DNA of 64,000 bases from Pseudomonas sp. CFBP13508 (GTDB lineage Bacteria > Pseudomonadota > Gammaproteobacteria > Pseudomonadales > Pseudomonadaceae): NCBI RefSeq assembly GCF_005233515.1, contig NZ_QFZZ01000003.1:711259-775258 (forward strand), in the 5' to 3' direction. Positions 53,712 to 62,893 of the stretch are shown one piece after another. The notes below the pieces were generated by a model, which saw only the letters and a list, made by a program, of their open reading frames with translations, searched no databases and was not told where the DNA came from. Within the stretch, counting starts at the first letter, position 1. Each line of letters opens with the position of its first letter. The translations under genes and the position numbers were made by a program.

Positions 53712-54607
53712 AGGTTCAACAGTAAGTAGTGGTCTACGAGCAGGGCGATGAACAACAGGAACAAGTAATAAATAGAGTACTTGAAGGTGTTGATCGCCGC
53801 GTGCGGCCGAGTGCCAAGGTACAGCACCACGGCCCATTGCAGAAACCTTGCGCCCAACACCAGCGCACAGACCAGATACAGCGCGCCGCTCATGTGAATC
53901 ACGTACGGCAGCAGACTCACTGCCAGCAGCGCGAAGGTGTAGAGGAGAATGTGCACTTTGGTGTAGTGCTCGCCATGGGTCACCGGCAGCATCGGAATGT
54001 CGGCCTTGGCGTATTCCTCCTTGCGATGAATCGCCAGCGCCCAGAAATGTGGCGGAGTCCAAGCGAAGATGATCAGCACCAGCAACAGCGGTTCGGCGCT
54101 GACATGGCCGGTGGCGGCGGTCCAGCCCAGCAGCGGTGGCGCGGCACCGGCGAGGCCACCGATGACGATGTTCTGCGGCGTCGCACGCTTGAGAAAACCG
54201 GTGTAGACCACCGCGTAACCCAGCAGTGATGCGAGAGTCAGCCACGCGGTCAATTGATTGGTGAACGTCAGCAGCAGCGCCTGGCCGAGCAATGCCAGCA
54301 CCAGGGCGAAGGTCAACGCCGCCGCAGGTGAGACCCGGCCTTCGGCCAGCGGACGTTTGTGCGTGCGCGCCATTACCGCATCGATGCGCCGATCGACCAC
54401 ATGATTGACCGCCGCCGCGCCGCCGGCGCACAAGGCAATGCCCAGATTGCCAAACACCAGCACTGTCCACGGCACGCCGGCGCGGGTAGCGAGGAACATG
54501 CCGACCAGCGAGGTGATCAGCATCAGCACCACGACTTTCGGCTTGGTCAGCTCCAGATAATCGCGCCACAGCGCTTGCGCCGCCCGCTGGCCAATCAGAC
54601 TCGCCAT
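53708..54607 (-). CDS. Protoheme IX farnesyltransferase (heme O synthase, CtaB/CyoE)
   Basis: This UbiA-family enzyme adds a farnesyl group to heme B to make heme O, the precursor of heme A for the aa3 oxidase. The 299-residue protein has about nine helices. The prenyl-diphosphate motifs are [20 protein letters not shown] near 68-87 and the second Asp-rich loop near [15 protein letters not shown] around 190. It overlaps ctaA by 13 bp and the SCO gene by 4 bp. Because an aa3-type oxidase is encoded upstream, it serves heme A here; the bo3 oxidase operon would carry its own cyoE. Confidence 0.93.
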   Translation of the reverse strand: MASLIGQRAAQALWRDYLELTKPKVVVLMLITSLVGMFLATRAGVPWTVLVFGNLGIALCAGGAAAVNHVVDRRIDAVMARTHKRPLAEGRVSPAAALTFALVLALLGQALLLTFTNQLTAWLTLASLLGYAVVYTGFLKRATPQNIVIGGLAGAAPPLLGWTAATGHVSAEPLLLVLIIFAWTPPHFWALAIHRKEEYAKADIPMLPVTHGEHYTKVHILLYTFALLAVSLLPYVIHMSGALYLVCALVLGARFLQWAVVLYLGTRPHAAINTFKYSIYYLFLLFIALLVDHYLLLNL

Positions 54608-55674
54608 GGCGTTTCTCCTTTCAATGCGATGGGCGCGACGACAGGTTTGTGCGCACTCAAGCGCCAGCGCGCCAGCACCGGTTGGCTCACCCGCAGCAGG
54701 CTGGTGCGCGCGTGATAATTGACCAGCACCAGCGTCAGTAACAGCGCCGCGCCGCCAGCGTTATGCGCGACGGCCACTGGTAGCGGTAGATGAAACAGCA
54801 CGTTGCTGATGCCAAGGGTGATCTGCGCGGCGAGGGCGATCAGCAGCAACCCGGCCAGTCGGGTCATGCCTACCGCTTTCAACTGCCAGGCCAGACCGAG
54901 CAGTACGACCGTCACCAGCAAAGCGCCGATGCGATGGGTCAGGTGAATCGCCGTGCGCGCATCGCTATCGAGTTGTCCGCCGAGATAATTCGGGCCGATG
55001 TGCTGGGTCAGGTGAAAACCGTTGGCGAAGTCCGCCTGCGGCAGCCATTGGCCGTGGCAGGTGGGGAAGTCGATGCAGGCCACCGCTGCGTAGTTGGAAC
55101 TGACCCAGCCGCCCAAGGCGATCTGGCCGATCACCAGCAGCAGCCCCGCCGTCGCCCAATATTGCAGGCGCTTCGGTACGGTCAGCGCCGGCAGCACGCC
55201 GGACAACCTCAGCGTCAGCAGGAACAGCAGACTCAACGTGGCAAAGCCGCCGAGCAAATGCCCGGTGACCACTTGCGGCCAGAGCTTGAGCGTCACCGTC
55301 CACATACCGAACGCCGCTTGGGCGATGACCACCGCCAGCAGAAACAGCGGCAGTTTCACCGGCTGGCCCGGATGGCGCCGGTTGGCCCAGGCGCGCCCGG
55401 CCAAAACTGAAATCAGCAAGCCGAGGGTGCCGGCGAAGTAGCGGTGGATCATCTCGTTCCAGCCCTTGTGCGCCTCCACTGGCGCGTCAGGGAAATGCAG
55501 TTCGGCATGGGCCAGTTGCGCCTCGCTTTTTGGCACGCTGATAAAGCCGTAGCAGCCTGGCCAGTCCGGGCAGCCGAGGCCGGCGTGGGTCAGGCGCGTA
55601 TAGGCGCCGAGCAACACCACAATCAGTGCCAGCAGGGTGGCAAACAGCGCGAGGCGAAATCCAGGTTTGGCCAT
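54595..55674 (-). CDS. ctaA: Heme A synthase (COX15/CtaA family)
   Basis: CtaA oxidises the C8 methyl of heme O to a formyl group to make heme A. The 359-residue protein has eight predicted helices. Conserved heme ligands lie in [20 protein letters not shown] near 27-46, [15 protein letters not shown] near 74-88 and THRIGALLV near 245. A Cys pair near 190-200 (CIDFPTC) is the loop disulfide seen in the family. It overlaps the next gene (cyoE) by 13 bp. It belongs to the minus-strand assembly operon SURF1-hypothetical-ctaA-ctaB-SCO. Confidence 0.95.
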   Translation of the reverse strand: MAKPGFRLALFATLLALIVVLLGAYTRLTHAGLGCPDWPGCYGFISVPKSEAQLAHAELHFPDAPVEAHKGWNEMIHRYFAGTLGLLISVLAGRAWANRRHPGQPVKLPLFLLAVVIAQAAFGMWTVTLKLWPQVVTGHLLGGFATLSLLFLLTLRLSGVLPALTVPKRLQYWATAGLLLVIGQIALGGWVSSNYAAVACIDFPTCHGQWLPQADFANGFHLTQHIGPNYLGGQLDSDARTAIHLTHRIGALLVTVVLLGLAWQLKAVGMTRLAGLLLIALAAQITLGISNVLFHLPLPVAVAHNAGGAALLLTLVLVNYHARTSLLRVSQPVLARWRLSAHKPVVAPIALKGETPWRV

Positions 55675-55684
55675 GACGATGCCC

Positions 55685-56278
55685 TTATCCGATGTTCGAC
55701 AGTTTCAGCAGATGCCGCAGGTCGTTGAGCAGATCCTTGCCCTTCACATTCGGCTCGTAACGCAGCACCAGATTGCCGTGCGGGTCGACGATCCACAGCT
55801 GCGGCACGGCTTTGTCGCCGGTGGTCTTGTTGAACATGCCGGCATCCAGCGGATAGCGCTGCAACTGCGGATATTCGCGGTCGAGTTTGGCGGCGTAATC
55901 GGTGCTCAGTGGTTGCGCGGCGGCGAGGGCGTGGCTGGCGCGCCCGGCTTCGCGGCCGAGGCTGATCTGGATCTGCCGCGCCAGATAAACCAGTTGCTGA
56001 CAATCGACGGCGCAATCCTTCGGCGCCGTGACCAGAATCTGCCAGCGCTGCTCATCGGCCTGCACGCCGAGGTCGGCGCGAGTCTGGCCGTTACCGATCA
56101 GCTCGCCGTGATAGCTGCGTCCTTCCGGCACCCAGAACTGCAATTTGTACATGCCGGTGGCGAGCAGCATCGGCCCGACCACGCCAAGGACGATCAGCAA
56201 CAACTGAATGCGCCCGCGCCGGCGGCTGGGAACGGGTTTGGCCTCAGACATGCTGGGTGGATTCATGGCGCTTCCCAT
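55685..56278 (-). CDS. Membrane-anchored thioredoxin-like protein of the cox cluster (PA0111-like)
   Basis: This 197-residue protein has one helix (LLLIVLGVVGPMLLATGMYK, about 26-45) and a periplasmic domain. The domain has ILVTAPKDCAVDCQQLVYLA, with cysteines four residues apart, near 81-100, and a terminal PQLWIVDPHGNLVLRYEP. That end resembles SCO or thioredoxin folds. Its place between SURF1 and ctaA suggests an oxidase assembly factor, but no activity is known. GGAG lies 8 bp before the ATG at 56278, so I keep that start; ATG at 56266 is an alternative. It overlaps SURF1 by 35 bp. Confidence 0.75.
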   Translation of the reverse strand: MGSAMNPPSMSEAKPVPSRRRGRIQLLLIVLGVVGPMLLATGMYKLQFWVPEGRSYHGELIGNGQTRADLGVQADEQRWQILVTAPKDCAVDCQQLVYLARQIQISLGREAGRASHALAAAQPLSTDYAAKLDREYPQLQRYPLDAGMFNKTTGDKAVPQLWIVDPHGNLVLRYEPNVKGKDLLNDLRHLLKLSNIG

Positions 56279-56984
56279 GGCGTTTCTCCTTTGCGTTGTG
56301 CCAGCCGAAATAGAGGTAGAGCCCGAGCAACGCCGTGGCCATGGCGAACCATTGCACGGCGTAGCCGAGGTGTTTTTCCGGACCCATCGCGACTACCGGC
56401 CAATCGGTCTGATAGCTGGCGGGGCCGGGTTCGGCGCGTAACTCGTAGGCGAAACCGTCGCGCTCCAGGGTTTGCCACAATTTGCCCGGCTCGACGGCGG
56501 TAATGGTTTGCGGCCAGACATCGCTGACCGGATCGGCGTGCAACTGGAACGTTGCGCCGGGGGCGACATAGACCCAGGCGTCGAGCGTCAGCGCCTCGGC
56601 CGGTGTCGTGAATTGCGGCGGCACGCGCCGATCGGGCCATGGCAGCCAGCCGCGATTGACCAGCAGCCAGAGGCCGCTGCGTTGGTCCTGAAACGGTTGC
56701 AGCAATTCGACGCCGACCTTGCCGCCACGCTGGCGGTTGTCCAGCAACAGCGTGTGGGCGGGGTCGAACTGGCCGTGCAGGCGCACGCGGCGGTAAGCCG
56801 GGTCGGCGTTGCCGGGCAGTTCACTGCTGGCCAGCGGTTCGGCCACGCGACGTTCGGCATAACTGGCCAGCAGCGCGGTTTTCTCCGCGCCCCGGCCCAG
56901 TTGCCAGAAGCCCAGCGCAACCATCAGCGGCAGCAACAGGGCGACCACTACGGTGGGGATCACGCCCGGGCGAAAGCGCTTCAT
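56244..56984 (-). CDS. SURF1 family cytochrome c oxidase assembly protein
   Basis: SURF1 proteins help insert heme A into subunit I. The 246-residue protein has the family layout with a helix near each end: an N-terminal helix (VIPTVVVALLLPLMVALGFW, about 8-27) and a C-terminal helix (VQWFAMATALLGLYLYFGW, about 210-228). Between them is a periplasmic domain with RRVRLHGQFDPAHTLLLDNR near 66-85 and LLVNRGWLP near 107. It leads the assembly operon and is divergent from the DUF2909 gene 70 bp away. Confidence 0.92.
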   Translation of the reverse strand: MKRFRPGVIPTVVVALLLPLMVALGFWQLGRGAEKTALLASYAERRVAEPLASSELPGNADPAYRRVRLHGQFDPAHTLLLDNRQRGGKVGVELLQPFQDQRSGLWLLVNRGWLPWPDRRVPPQFTTPAEALTLDAWVYVAPGATFQLHADPVSDVWPQTITAVEPGKLWQTLERDGFAYELRAEPGPASYQTDWPVVAMGPEKHLGYAVQWFAMATALLGLYLYFGWHNAKEKRHGKRHESTQHV

Positions 56985-57054
56985 GGGCGGGCCATAAAGT
57001 CAGTCATCGCGATCGCTATACTCAAGTGCATCGCCTGTCCCCCGGAGTCTTGCC

Positions 57055-57258
57055 ATGTTCAAAGCAGCGATCGTCCTGATGCTGATTGCCACGGTCGTCA
57101 GCCTGTTCAGCGGCCTGTTTTTCCTGGTCAAGGACGACAGCAGCTCCAATCGGCTGGTCATCGCCTTGAGTGTTCGGGTGGCACTGGCCGTGATCACCGT
57201 CGGCCTGATGGCCTGGGGTTTCTACAGCGGCCAGTTGGTGTCCCATGCGCCGTGGTAG
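57055..57258 (+). CDS. DUF2909 twin-helix membrane protein
   Basis: This 67-residue protein has two membrane helices (AAIVLMLIATVVSLFSGLFF and ALAVITVGLMAWGFYSG) joined by a short charged loop (LVKDDSSSNR). It matches DUF2909, a small protein found beside cytochrome oxidase genes. It is on the plus strand, opposite to all other cox genes, and lies between SURF1 and subunit III. Its role may be in oxidase assembly; this is inferred from position only. Confidence 0.85.
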   Translation: MFKAAIVLMLIATVVSLFSGLFFLVKDDSSSNRLVIALSVRVALAVITVGLMAWGFYSGQLVSHAPW

Positions 57259-57264
57259 ACGCGA

Positions 57265-57345
57265 GCGGCAAGCTTCAAGCGGCAAGCTACAAGTTAGAGG
57301 CCATCCCGCTTTGACTTGAAGCTTGCAGCTCGCCACTTGCAGCTG
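57265..57345. repeat. Palindromic repeat pair, AAGCTTCAAGC family
   Basis: GCGGCAAGCTTCAAGCGGCA begins at 57265 and pairs imperfectly with GCTTGCAGCTCGCCACTTGC ending near 57340. AAGCTACAAGTT and ACTTGAAGCTT pair inside. This is a fifth repeat family, between DUF2909 and the end of the subunit III gene. Confidence 0.75.
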
Positions 57346-57348
57346 TTT

Positions 57349-58236
57349 TCAGAGCACATAGACGAAGAAGAACAAGCCGATCCACACCACGTCGACGAAG
57401 TGCCAGTACCAGCTCGCCGCTTCGAAACCGAACTGGTGCTCGTTGTCGAAGTGGCCCTTCATGATGCGCATCAGCATCACGAACAGGATGATCGTGCCGA
57501 TGGTCACGTGGGCGCCATGGAACCCGGTGAGCATGAAGAACGTCGCGCCGTAGATGCCCGAGCCGAGGGTCAGGCCCAGCTCTTTGTAGGCGTGGATGTA
57601 TTCCTCGGCCTGGAAGCCGAGGAACGCGATGCCCAGCAGCACGGTGATCGCCAGCCACAGTTTCAGCGCGCCGCGATGGCCTTTCTTCAGTGCATGGTGG
57701 GCGATAGTGATGGTCACGCTGGAACTGACCAGCAGGATCGTGTTGATCAGCGGCAGGCCCCACGGACTGATGACTTCTTTCGGCGGCGGGAACAGTTTCG
57801 GGTCTGGCGTGTTCAGCAGCGGCCAGACAAATTCGAAGTTCGGCCAGAGCATGTGCGCGATGCCTTTCGGCCCCTCACCGCCCAGCGCCGGCCCGGAAAC
57901 GTGGCGCACGTAAAACAGCGCGCCGAAGAAGGCGACGAAGAACATCACTTCGGAAAAGATGAACCAGCTCATGCCCCAGCGGAACGAACGGTCCAGTTGT
58001 GGGCTGTACAACCCCGCGCGACTTTCCTTGATCACCGCACCGAACCAGCCGAACAGCATGTACGCCAGCAGCAGGCCGCCGACGAAAAAGATCAGCGGGC
58101 CGTGGGAATCCGGGCGTGCGGCCTTGAGATCGTTGAACCAGGTGGCGAGGCCGTAGACGGTGACGAACATCCCGAGCGTGGCGATGATCGGCCATTTGCT
58201 CTGGGCCGGGACGTAATAATGCTCATGAGTTGCCAT
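57349..58236 (-). CDS. coxC: Cytochrome c oxidase subunit III
   Basis: Subunit III stabilises the aa3 oxidase. The 295-residue protein has seven expected helices and begins MATHEHYYVPAQSKWPI. Family blocks are SEVMFFVAFFGALFYVRHV near 95-113, WGLPLINTILLVSSSVTITI near 158-177 (with the lipid-binding helix) and FHGAHVTIGTIILFVMLM near 242-259 with the conserved His. It ends the operon coxB-coxA-ctaG-coxC. Confidence 0.96.
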   Translation of the reverse strand: MATHEHYYVPAQSKWPIIATLGMFVTVYGLATWFNDLKAARPDSHGPLIFFVGGLLLAYMLFGWFGAVIKESRAGLYSPQLDRSFRWGMSWFIFSEVMFFVAFFGALFYVRHVSGPALGGEGPKGIAHMLWPNFEFVWPLLNTPDPKLFPPPKEVISPWGLPLINTILLVSSSVTITIAHHALKKGHRGALKLWLAITVLLGIAFLGFQAEEYIHAYKELGLTLGSGIYGATFFMLTGFHGAHVTIGTIILFVMLMRIMKGHFDNEHQFGFEAASWYWHFVDVVWIGLFFFVYVL

Positions 58237-58261
58237 TTATTGTTCTCCTTATCGGCCACGC

Positions 58262-58813
58262 TCAACCGCCAGTGTTAACAGCCACCGGCGGATGTCGGGC
58301 GGTGATATCGAACAGCGTGTAGGACAGCGTCAGGTGCTTCACTTCCTTGGGCATGTCGCGGTCAACGATGAAACGCACCGGCATTTCGATCTGTTCACCG
58401 GGCTGCAGCACCTGCTGGGTAAAACAAAAGCATTCGGTCTTGTGGAAAAACGCCGCGGCGTTGCTCGGCGCGATGCTCGGCACCGCTTGCGCACTCATCG
58501 GCTTGTCGGTGGGATTGCGCGCGATGAACACCATCTCGTTCACCGCACCGGGATTGGCGGTCAGCTCGTCGTGTTTAGGGTAAAAGTCCCACGGCATGTC
58601 GGCGGTGTTGGTCGAGAGAAACTGCACGCGCACCTGGCGCGAGGTGTCGACCACTTGCTCGCCCGCATACTGCCCGCCGGTCTTGCCGTTGATGCCGAAG
58701 GCTTTGCACATCACGTCGTAGATCGGCACCAGGGCGAAACCGAAGACGAACATCGCCACCACCACTAGCAGCAGACGGGTGACGAGTTTCTTCAGCGAGA
58801 TCGAGTCAGCCAT
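58262..58813 (-). CDS. ctaG: Cytochrome c oxidase copper chaperone CtaG/Cox11
   Basis: Cox11 inserts copper into the CuB site of subunit I. The 183-residue protein has one helix (RLLLVVVAMFVFGFALVPIY, about 13-32) and a periplasmic Ig-like domain. The copper motif CFCF is in KTECFCFTQQVLQPGEQIEM near 127-146. A third conserved Cys sits at about 36 (YDVMCKAFGI). The ATG at 58813 (MADSISLKK) is preferred over the one at 58831. A REPIN fills the space between it and coxA, and coxC follows 25 bp downstream. Confidence 0.95.
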   Translation of the reverse strand: MADSISLKKLVTRLLLVVVAMFVFGFALVPIYDVMCKAFGINGKTGGQYAGEQVVDTSRQVRVQFLSTNTADMPWDFYPKHDELTANPGAVNEMVFIARNPTDKPMSAQAVPSIAPSNAAAFFHKTECFCFTQQVLQPGEQIEMPVRFIVDRDMPKEVKHLTLSYTLFDITARHPPVAVNTGG

Positions 58814-58838
58814 GATTTTCAGCCTCCACATGAACCCT

Positions 58839-58926
58839 TGTGGGAGCGAGCCTGCTCGCGAAGCAGACGCCGCGGTGCTTCAGACACACCGCGTCAGCGT
58901 TCTTCGCGAGCAGGCTCGCTCCCACA
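58839..58926. repeat. REPIN copy inside the cox operon, GTGGGAGCGAGCCTGCTCGCG family
   Basis: TGTGGGAGCGAGCCTGCTCG starts at 58839 and its inverted partner ends at 58926. It lies between coxA (stop 58940) and ctaG (start 58813), so it is transcribed with the operon if both genes share one mRNA. Confidence 0.9.
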
Positions 58927-58939
58927 AAGAACTCCATGT

Positions 58940-60526
58940 TCATTTCACTTCCGGCGGCGTGGTGAAGGTGTGATACGGCGCTGGCGACGGCACGCTCCAC
59001 TCCAGCCCTTCGGCGCCGTCCCATGGTTTCGCCGGGGCCGGTGCGCCGCCACGGATGGTCTTGATGACGATGAACAGGAAGAAGATCTGCGTGGCGCCGA
59101 ACATGAATGCGCCGATCGACGAGACCATGTTGAAATCGGCGAACTGCAGGTTGTAGTCCGGAATCCGCCGTGGCATCCCCGCAAGACCCACGAAGTGCAT
59201 CGGGAAGAAGGTCAGGTTCATGCCGACGAACGACAGCCAGAAGTGCAGCTTGCCAAGGGTTTCGTCGTACATGTGCCCGGTCCACTTCGGCAGCCAGTAA
59301 TAGGCCGAGGCGAAGATGCCGAAGATCGCCCCGGGCACCAGCACATAGTGGAAGTGCGCGACCACGAAGTAGGTGTCCTGATACTGGAAGTCCGCCGGGG
59401 CGATCGCCAGCATCAGCCCGGAGAAACCGCCAATCGAGAACAGGATGACGAACGCCACCGCAAACAGCATCGGCGTCTCGAAGGTCATCGAGCCCTGCCA
59501 CATGGTGCTCGCCCAGTTGAACACTTTCACACCCGTAGGTACGGCGATCAGCATGGTCGCGTACATGAAGAACAATTCGCCCACCAGCGGAATGCCGACC
59601 ACGAACATGTGGTGCGCCCAGACGATGAACGACAGGAACGCGATGCTCGCCGTGGCGTAGACCATCGAGGTGTAGCCGAACAGCGGCTTGCGCGCGAAAG
59701 TCGGGATGATCTGGCTGACCGCGCCGAACGCCGGCAGGATCATGATGTACACCTCGGGGTGGCCGAAGAACCAGAACACATGCTGGAACAGCACCGGGTC
59801 ACCGCCGCCGGCAGCACTGAAGAAACTGGTGCCGAAGTGAATATCCATGAGCATCATCGTCACGCAGCCGGCGAGCACCGGCATCACTGCGATCAGCAGA
59901 AACGCGGTGATCAGCCAGGTCCAGACGAACAGCGGCATTTTCATCAGGGTCATGCCGGGCGCGCGCAGGTTGAGGATGGTCGCGACCACGTTGATCGCGC
60001 CCATGATCGAACTGATGCCCATCAAGTGGATGGCGAAGATAAAGAACGTCACGCTTTCCGGTGCGTAGGTCGTCGATAGCGGCGCATAAAAGGTCCAGCC
60101 GAAATTCGGTCCGCCACCCGGGGTGAACAGTGTCGAGACCAGCAGCAGAAACGCCGCCGGCAACAGCCAGAAGCTGAAGTTGTTCATCCGGGGCAGGGCC
60201 ATGTCCGGAGCGCCGACCATCAGCGGAATCATCCAGTTGGCGAGGCCGACGAACGCCGGCATCACCGCACCGAATACCATGACCAGACCGTGCATGGTGG
60301 TCATCTGGTTGAAGAATTCCGGCTGCACGATCTGCAGGCCGGGCTGGAACAGCTCGGCGCGAATGACCATGGCGAACGAACCGCCGAGCAGGAACATGCA
60401 GAAGGCAAACCACAGGTACAGCGTGCCGATGTCCTTGTGGTTAGTGGTCAGCACCCAGCGCATCAGGCCTTTGGCGGGGCCGTGGGCGTGGTCGGCGTGA
60501 CCGTGGTCATCGATGACAGCGCTCAT
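58940..60526 (-). CDS. coxA: Cytochrome c oxidase subunit I (aa3 type)
   Basis: Subunit I holds low-spin heme a and the heme a3-CuB centre where oxygen is reduced. The 528-residue protein has 12 helices. Ligand blocks are TMHGLVMVFGAVMPAF near 73-88 (heme a His), WFFGHPEVYIMILPAFG near 252-268 (CuB His and cross-linked Tyr region) and HHMFV near 303 (CuB His pair), with DTYFVVAHFHYVLVPGAIFG near 381-400 (heme a3 and heme a His). It follows coxB by 82 bp on the same strand. The N-terminal HGHADHAHGPAKG tail is His-rich. Confidence 0.97.
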   Translation of the reverse strand: MSAVIDDHGHADHAHGPAKGLMRWVLTTNHKDIGTLYLWFAFCMFLLGGSFAMVIRAELFQPGLQIVQPEFFNQMTTMHGLVMVFGAVMPAFVGLANWMIPLMVGAPDMALPRMNNFSFWLLPAAFLLLVSTLFTPGGGPNFGWTFYAPLSTTYAPESVTFFIFAIHLMGISSIMGAINVVATILNLRAPGMTLMKMPLFVWTWLITAFLLIAVMPVLAGCVTMMLMDIHFGTSFFSAAGGGDPVLFQHVFWFFGHPEVYIMILPAFGAVSQIIPTFARKPLFGYTSMVYATASIAFLSFIVWAHHMFVVGIPLVGELFFMYATMLIAVPTGVKVFNWASTMWQGSMTFETPMLFAVAFVILFSIGGFSGLMLAIAPADFQYQDTYFVVAHFHYVLVPGAIFGIFASAYYWLPKWTGHMYDETLGKLHFWLSFVGMNLTFFPMHFVGLAGMPRRIPDYNLQFADFNMVSSIGAFMFGATQIFFLFIVIKTIRGGAPAPAKPWDGAEGLEWSVPSPAPYHTFTTPPEVK

Positions 60527-60608
60527 GGCCGGTCTCCTTTACGAAAGTGGATGGGGCAGGCCGGGGCTCGCTGCCCCGACCGGTTCACTGAATACGCAAT
60601 TGACCGGC

Positions 60609-61736
60609 TCATTTGCTTTCCGCCTGTTTCAGCTCCAGCACTTCTTTTGGCGTGACCATGTCGCCCTTGTTGTTGCCCCAGGCGTTACGTTCGTAAGTCA
60701 CCACCGCTGCGATATCGACTTCCGACAGCTGTTTGCCGAACGCCGCCATGGCGGTGCCGGGTTTGCCGTGGTAGACGATGCTCAGGTGATCCTTGATCGG
60801 CCCGGTGGCGATTTTCGAACCCTTGAGCGCCGGGAACATTGGCGGCAGGCCCTGGCCTTCAGCCTGGTGACAGGCCACGCAAGTGGTGTGATAGACCTTG
60901 TCGCCGCGCTCCTTGAGCTCGTCGAGGGTCCATTCCTTGCTGGTCAGTTCTTTGAGCTGTGCGGCTTCGGCCTTGCGCTCGGCGAGCCATTTTTCGTAGT
61001 CGGCCTGTTCCTTGACCTCGACCACGATCGGCATGAAGCCGTGATCCTTGCCACACAATTCGGCGCACTGGCCACGGTAGAGGCCGGGCTTGTCGATACG
61101 CGTCCAGGCCTCGTTGACGAATCCGGGAATCGCATCGCGCTTGACCGCAAATGCCGGCACCCACCAAGAGTGAATGACATCAGCCGAGGTCACCAGAAAG
61201 CGCACCTTGGCGCCGATCGGCAGCACCAGCGGCTTGTCGACTTCGAGCAAGTAATGCTCGCCCTTGGCTTCTTTGTTGTGAATCTGTTCGGCGGGGGTGG
61301 CCAGGTTGCTGAAGAACTCGACGTCCTGGCCCAGGTATTTGTAGTGCCACTTCCACTGATAACCGGTGATCTGGATATCGATGTCCGGCTCGCTGGTGTC
61401 GTACATCTTGATCAGCGTTGCGGTGGCGGGCACGGCCATGGCTACCAGGATCAGCAGCGGCACGATGGTCCACATGATCTCGACGCCGGTGCTTTCGTGG
61501 AATTTGGCCGCGACCTGGCCGGTAGAGCGGCGGTGCACCATCATCGACCAGAACATGGCGCCGAAGACGATGATCCCGATCACCACACAGATCCAGAAAA
61601 TGGTCATGTGCAGGTCGAATACTGCGTGACTGATTTCAGTCGCTCCAGGCGCCATATTCACAGTCCATGCCGCGTTGGCCGGGCTGAAAATCGACCACAA
61701 CAGGAGGCCCATCCAGACATGTGGATGTCGCATCAT
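60609..61736 (-). CDS. coxB: Cytochrome c oxidase subunit II with cytochrome c domain
   Basis: Subunit II takes electrons from cytochrome c. The 375-residue protein begins with a signal-like segment (MRHPHVWMGLLLWSIFSPAN), then two helices at about 40-62 and 85-107. The CuA site is in YRGQCAELCGKDHGFM near 215-230. The last 100 residues carry a heme c motif, CVACH, near 286-290, followed by PPMFPALKGS. The oxidase is therefore of the type with a fused cytochrome c on subunit II. It is the first gene of the coxB-coxA-ctaG-coxC operon. Confidence 0.96.
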   Translation of the reverse strand: MMRHPHVWMGLLLWSIFSPANAAWTVNMAPGATEISHAVFDLHMTIFWICVVIGIIVFGAMFWSMMVHRRSTGQVAAKFHESTGVEIMWTIVPLLILVAMAVPATATLIKMYDTSEPDIDIQITGYQWKWHYKYLGQDVEFFSNLATPAEQIHNKEAKGEHYLLEVDKPLVLPIGAKVRFLVTSADVIHSWWVPAFAVKRDAIPGFVNEAWTRIDKPGLYRGQCAELCGKDHGFMPIVVEVKEQADYEKWLAERKAEAAQLKELTSKEWTLDELKERGDKVYHTTCVACHQAEGQGLPPMFPALKGSKIATGPIKDHLSIVYHGKPGTAMAAFGKQLSEVDIAAVVTYERNAWGNNKGDMVTPKEVLELKQAESK

Positions 61737-62106
61737 TGCGGGTTCCCCTTATCGTTCTTGTTATCCCGCCGGCGTATCGCCTGCGGCAAGGGAGCGGCTG
61801 CATCAGACTACGAACTTGAATCGCCGGGCCTTGCTGCGGGTGCAGTCGGGCGTCATCAGCTAACTCCATTCATTGGCGAGTATAGACAGCGCCCGGGATT
61901 TGCAACCCGGACACGTAAATGAGCTGAAACAACCGGCGCTTGCGTTCAAGTGCCCGAATGGAGAAGGATGCAGACGAGTGGTGGCAAATGGATATAACGC
62001 AGCTGCATCAAGGATGAAATAATTATGACAAATGCGTCTTAGCGTTTTTCGTAAGCCAGCTAAGTTATGTCTTCCCTATTTCATTGCCTTGTTTCCTGGA
62101 GTTTTC
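61737..62106. other. Divergent promoter region of the cox operon
   Basis: About 370 bases without a gene. CCGGG (61893-61897) and CCCGG (61906-61910) form a small hairpin. Promoters for coxB (-) and the gene at 62107 (+) should lie here, but I could not assign confident -35/-10 boxes. Confidence 0.4.
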
Positions 62107-62757
62107 ATGAACACCGCCGCATTGCGCGAGCAGATCCAAAAAGCCCAACAGCACGAAAAAGACACCGGCCTGCTGACCCGTCAGCTGGAAAGCAAGCTGC
62201 CTCACCTGCACCCGGCGATCCAGTTGCCGGAAGCCGACGCCCAAGGCGTGCTGACGCGTTTTGTTGCCGCCTACATCGATGAAGTACCGGACCTGCTGGA
62301 TGCAGCCAATGAAGTCGCCAGGGAAGCGGGAATCGAATCGCAGATCAAACCGGTGCTGAAAATCGCCGAGCAGTATTTCCTCCAGCCGCCGGCGATCATG
62401 GCCGGGCACGTCGGCCTGGACAGCCTGCTCGACGAAGCCTATCTGGCACACCGCTTTGTCGAAGAGGTCAACGACCTGTACATCAAGCACTTCGGCCAGC
62501 CATTGATCCCCTTGGACATGACGGTCGCCAACCTGATTGCTCACCAATTGATCGGTGAGGAATTTGCCAACCAACTGGACGAAGCGGTGCATCACGCGAT
62601 CGACGAGATGCTCAACGAAGAGAGTTTTGCTTTGGAGTCGGTCGAAGCCTATCGCGAGAAACTCAGTAGCCCGGACACTGGCGCGGCGTGGAAACGCTGG
62701 CCGTGCATGAGCCGCCGGTTGGGTGTGGGGCTTGAGCTGGATCAGCCTGCCGCGTAA
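62107..62757 (+). CDS. Hypothetical protein (PA0104-like)
   Basis: This 216-residue soluble, mostly helical protein starts MNTAALREQIQKAQQHEKDT, with no signal peptide or membrane helix. It contains acidic blocks such as TRFVAAYIDEVPDLLDAANE near 59-78 and HRFVEEVNDLYIKHFGQPL near 118-136. The ATG at 62107 follows GGAG; an open frame extends 25 codons upstream without homology. P. aeruginosa has a homologue between the cox cluster and the SulP gene. I recognise no family or function. Confidence 0.75.
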   Translation: MNTAALREQIQKAQQHEKDTGLLTRQLESKLPHLHPAIQLPEADAQGVLTRFVAAYIDEVPDLLDAANEVAREAGIESQIKPVLKIAEQYFLQPPAIMAGHVGLDSLLDEAYLAHRFVEEVNDLYIKHFGQPLIPLDMTVANLIAHQLIGEEFANQLDEAVHHAIDEMLNEESFALESVEAYREKLSSPDTGAAWKRWPCMSRRLGVGLELDQPAA

Positions 62758-62779
62758 CCCTCATACACCATAGATGCAA

Positions 62780-62869
62780 TGTGGGAGCGAGCCTGCTCGC
62801 GAATGCGGTCGATCATTCAACATCTCTGTTGGCTGATACACCGCTTTCGCGAGCAGGCTCGCTCCCACA
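62780..62869. repeat. REPIN copy, GTGGGAGCGAGCCTGCTCGCG family
   Basis: TGTGGGAGCGAGCCTGCTCG starts at 62780 and its inverted partner ends at 62869. The spacer shares ATTCAACATCTCTGT with the copy at 24474. Confidence 0.9.
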
Positions 62870-62893
62870 GGGTTTGTGTTCACAATGGATTAT

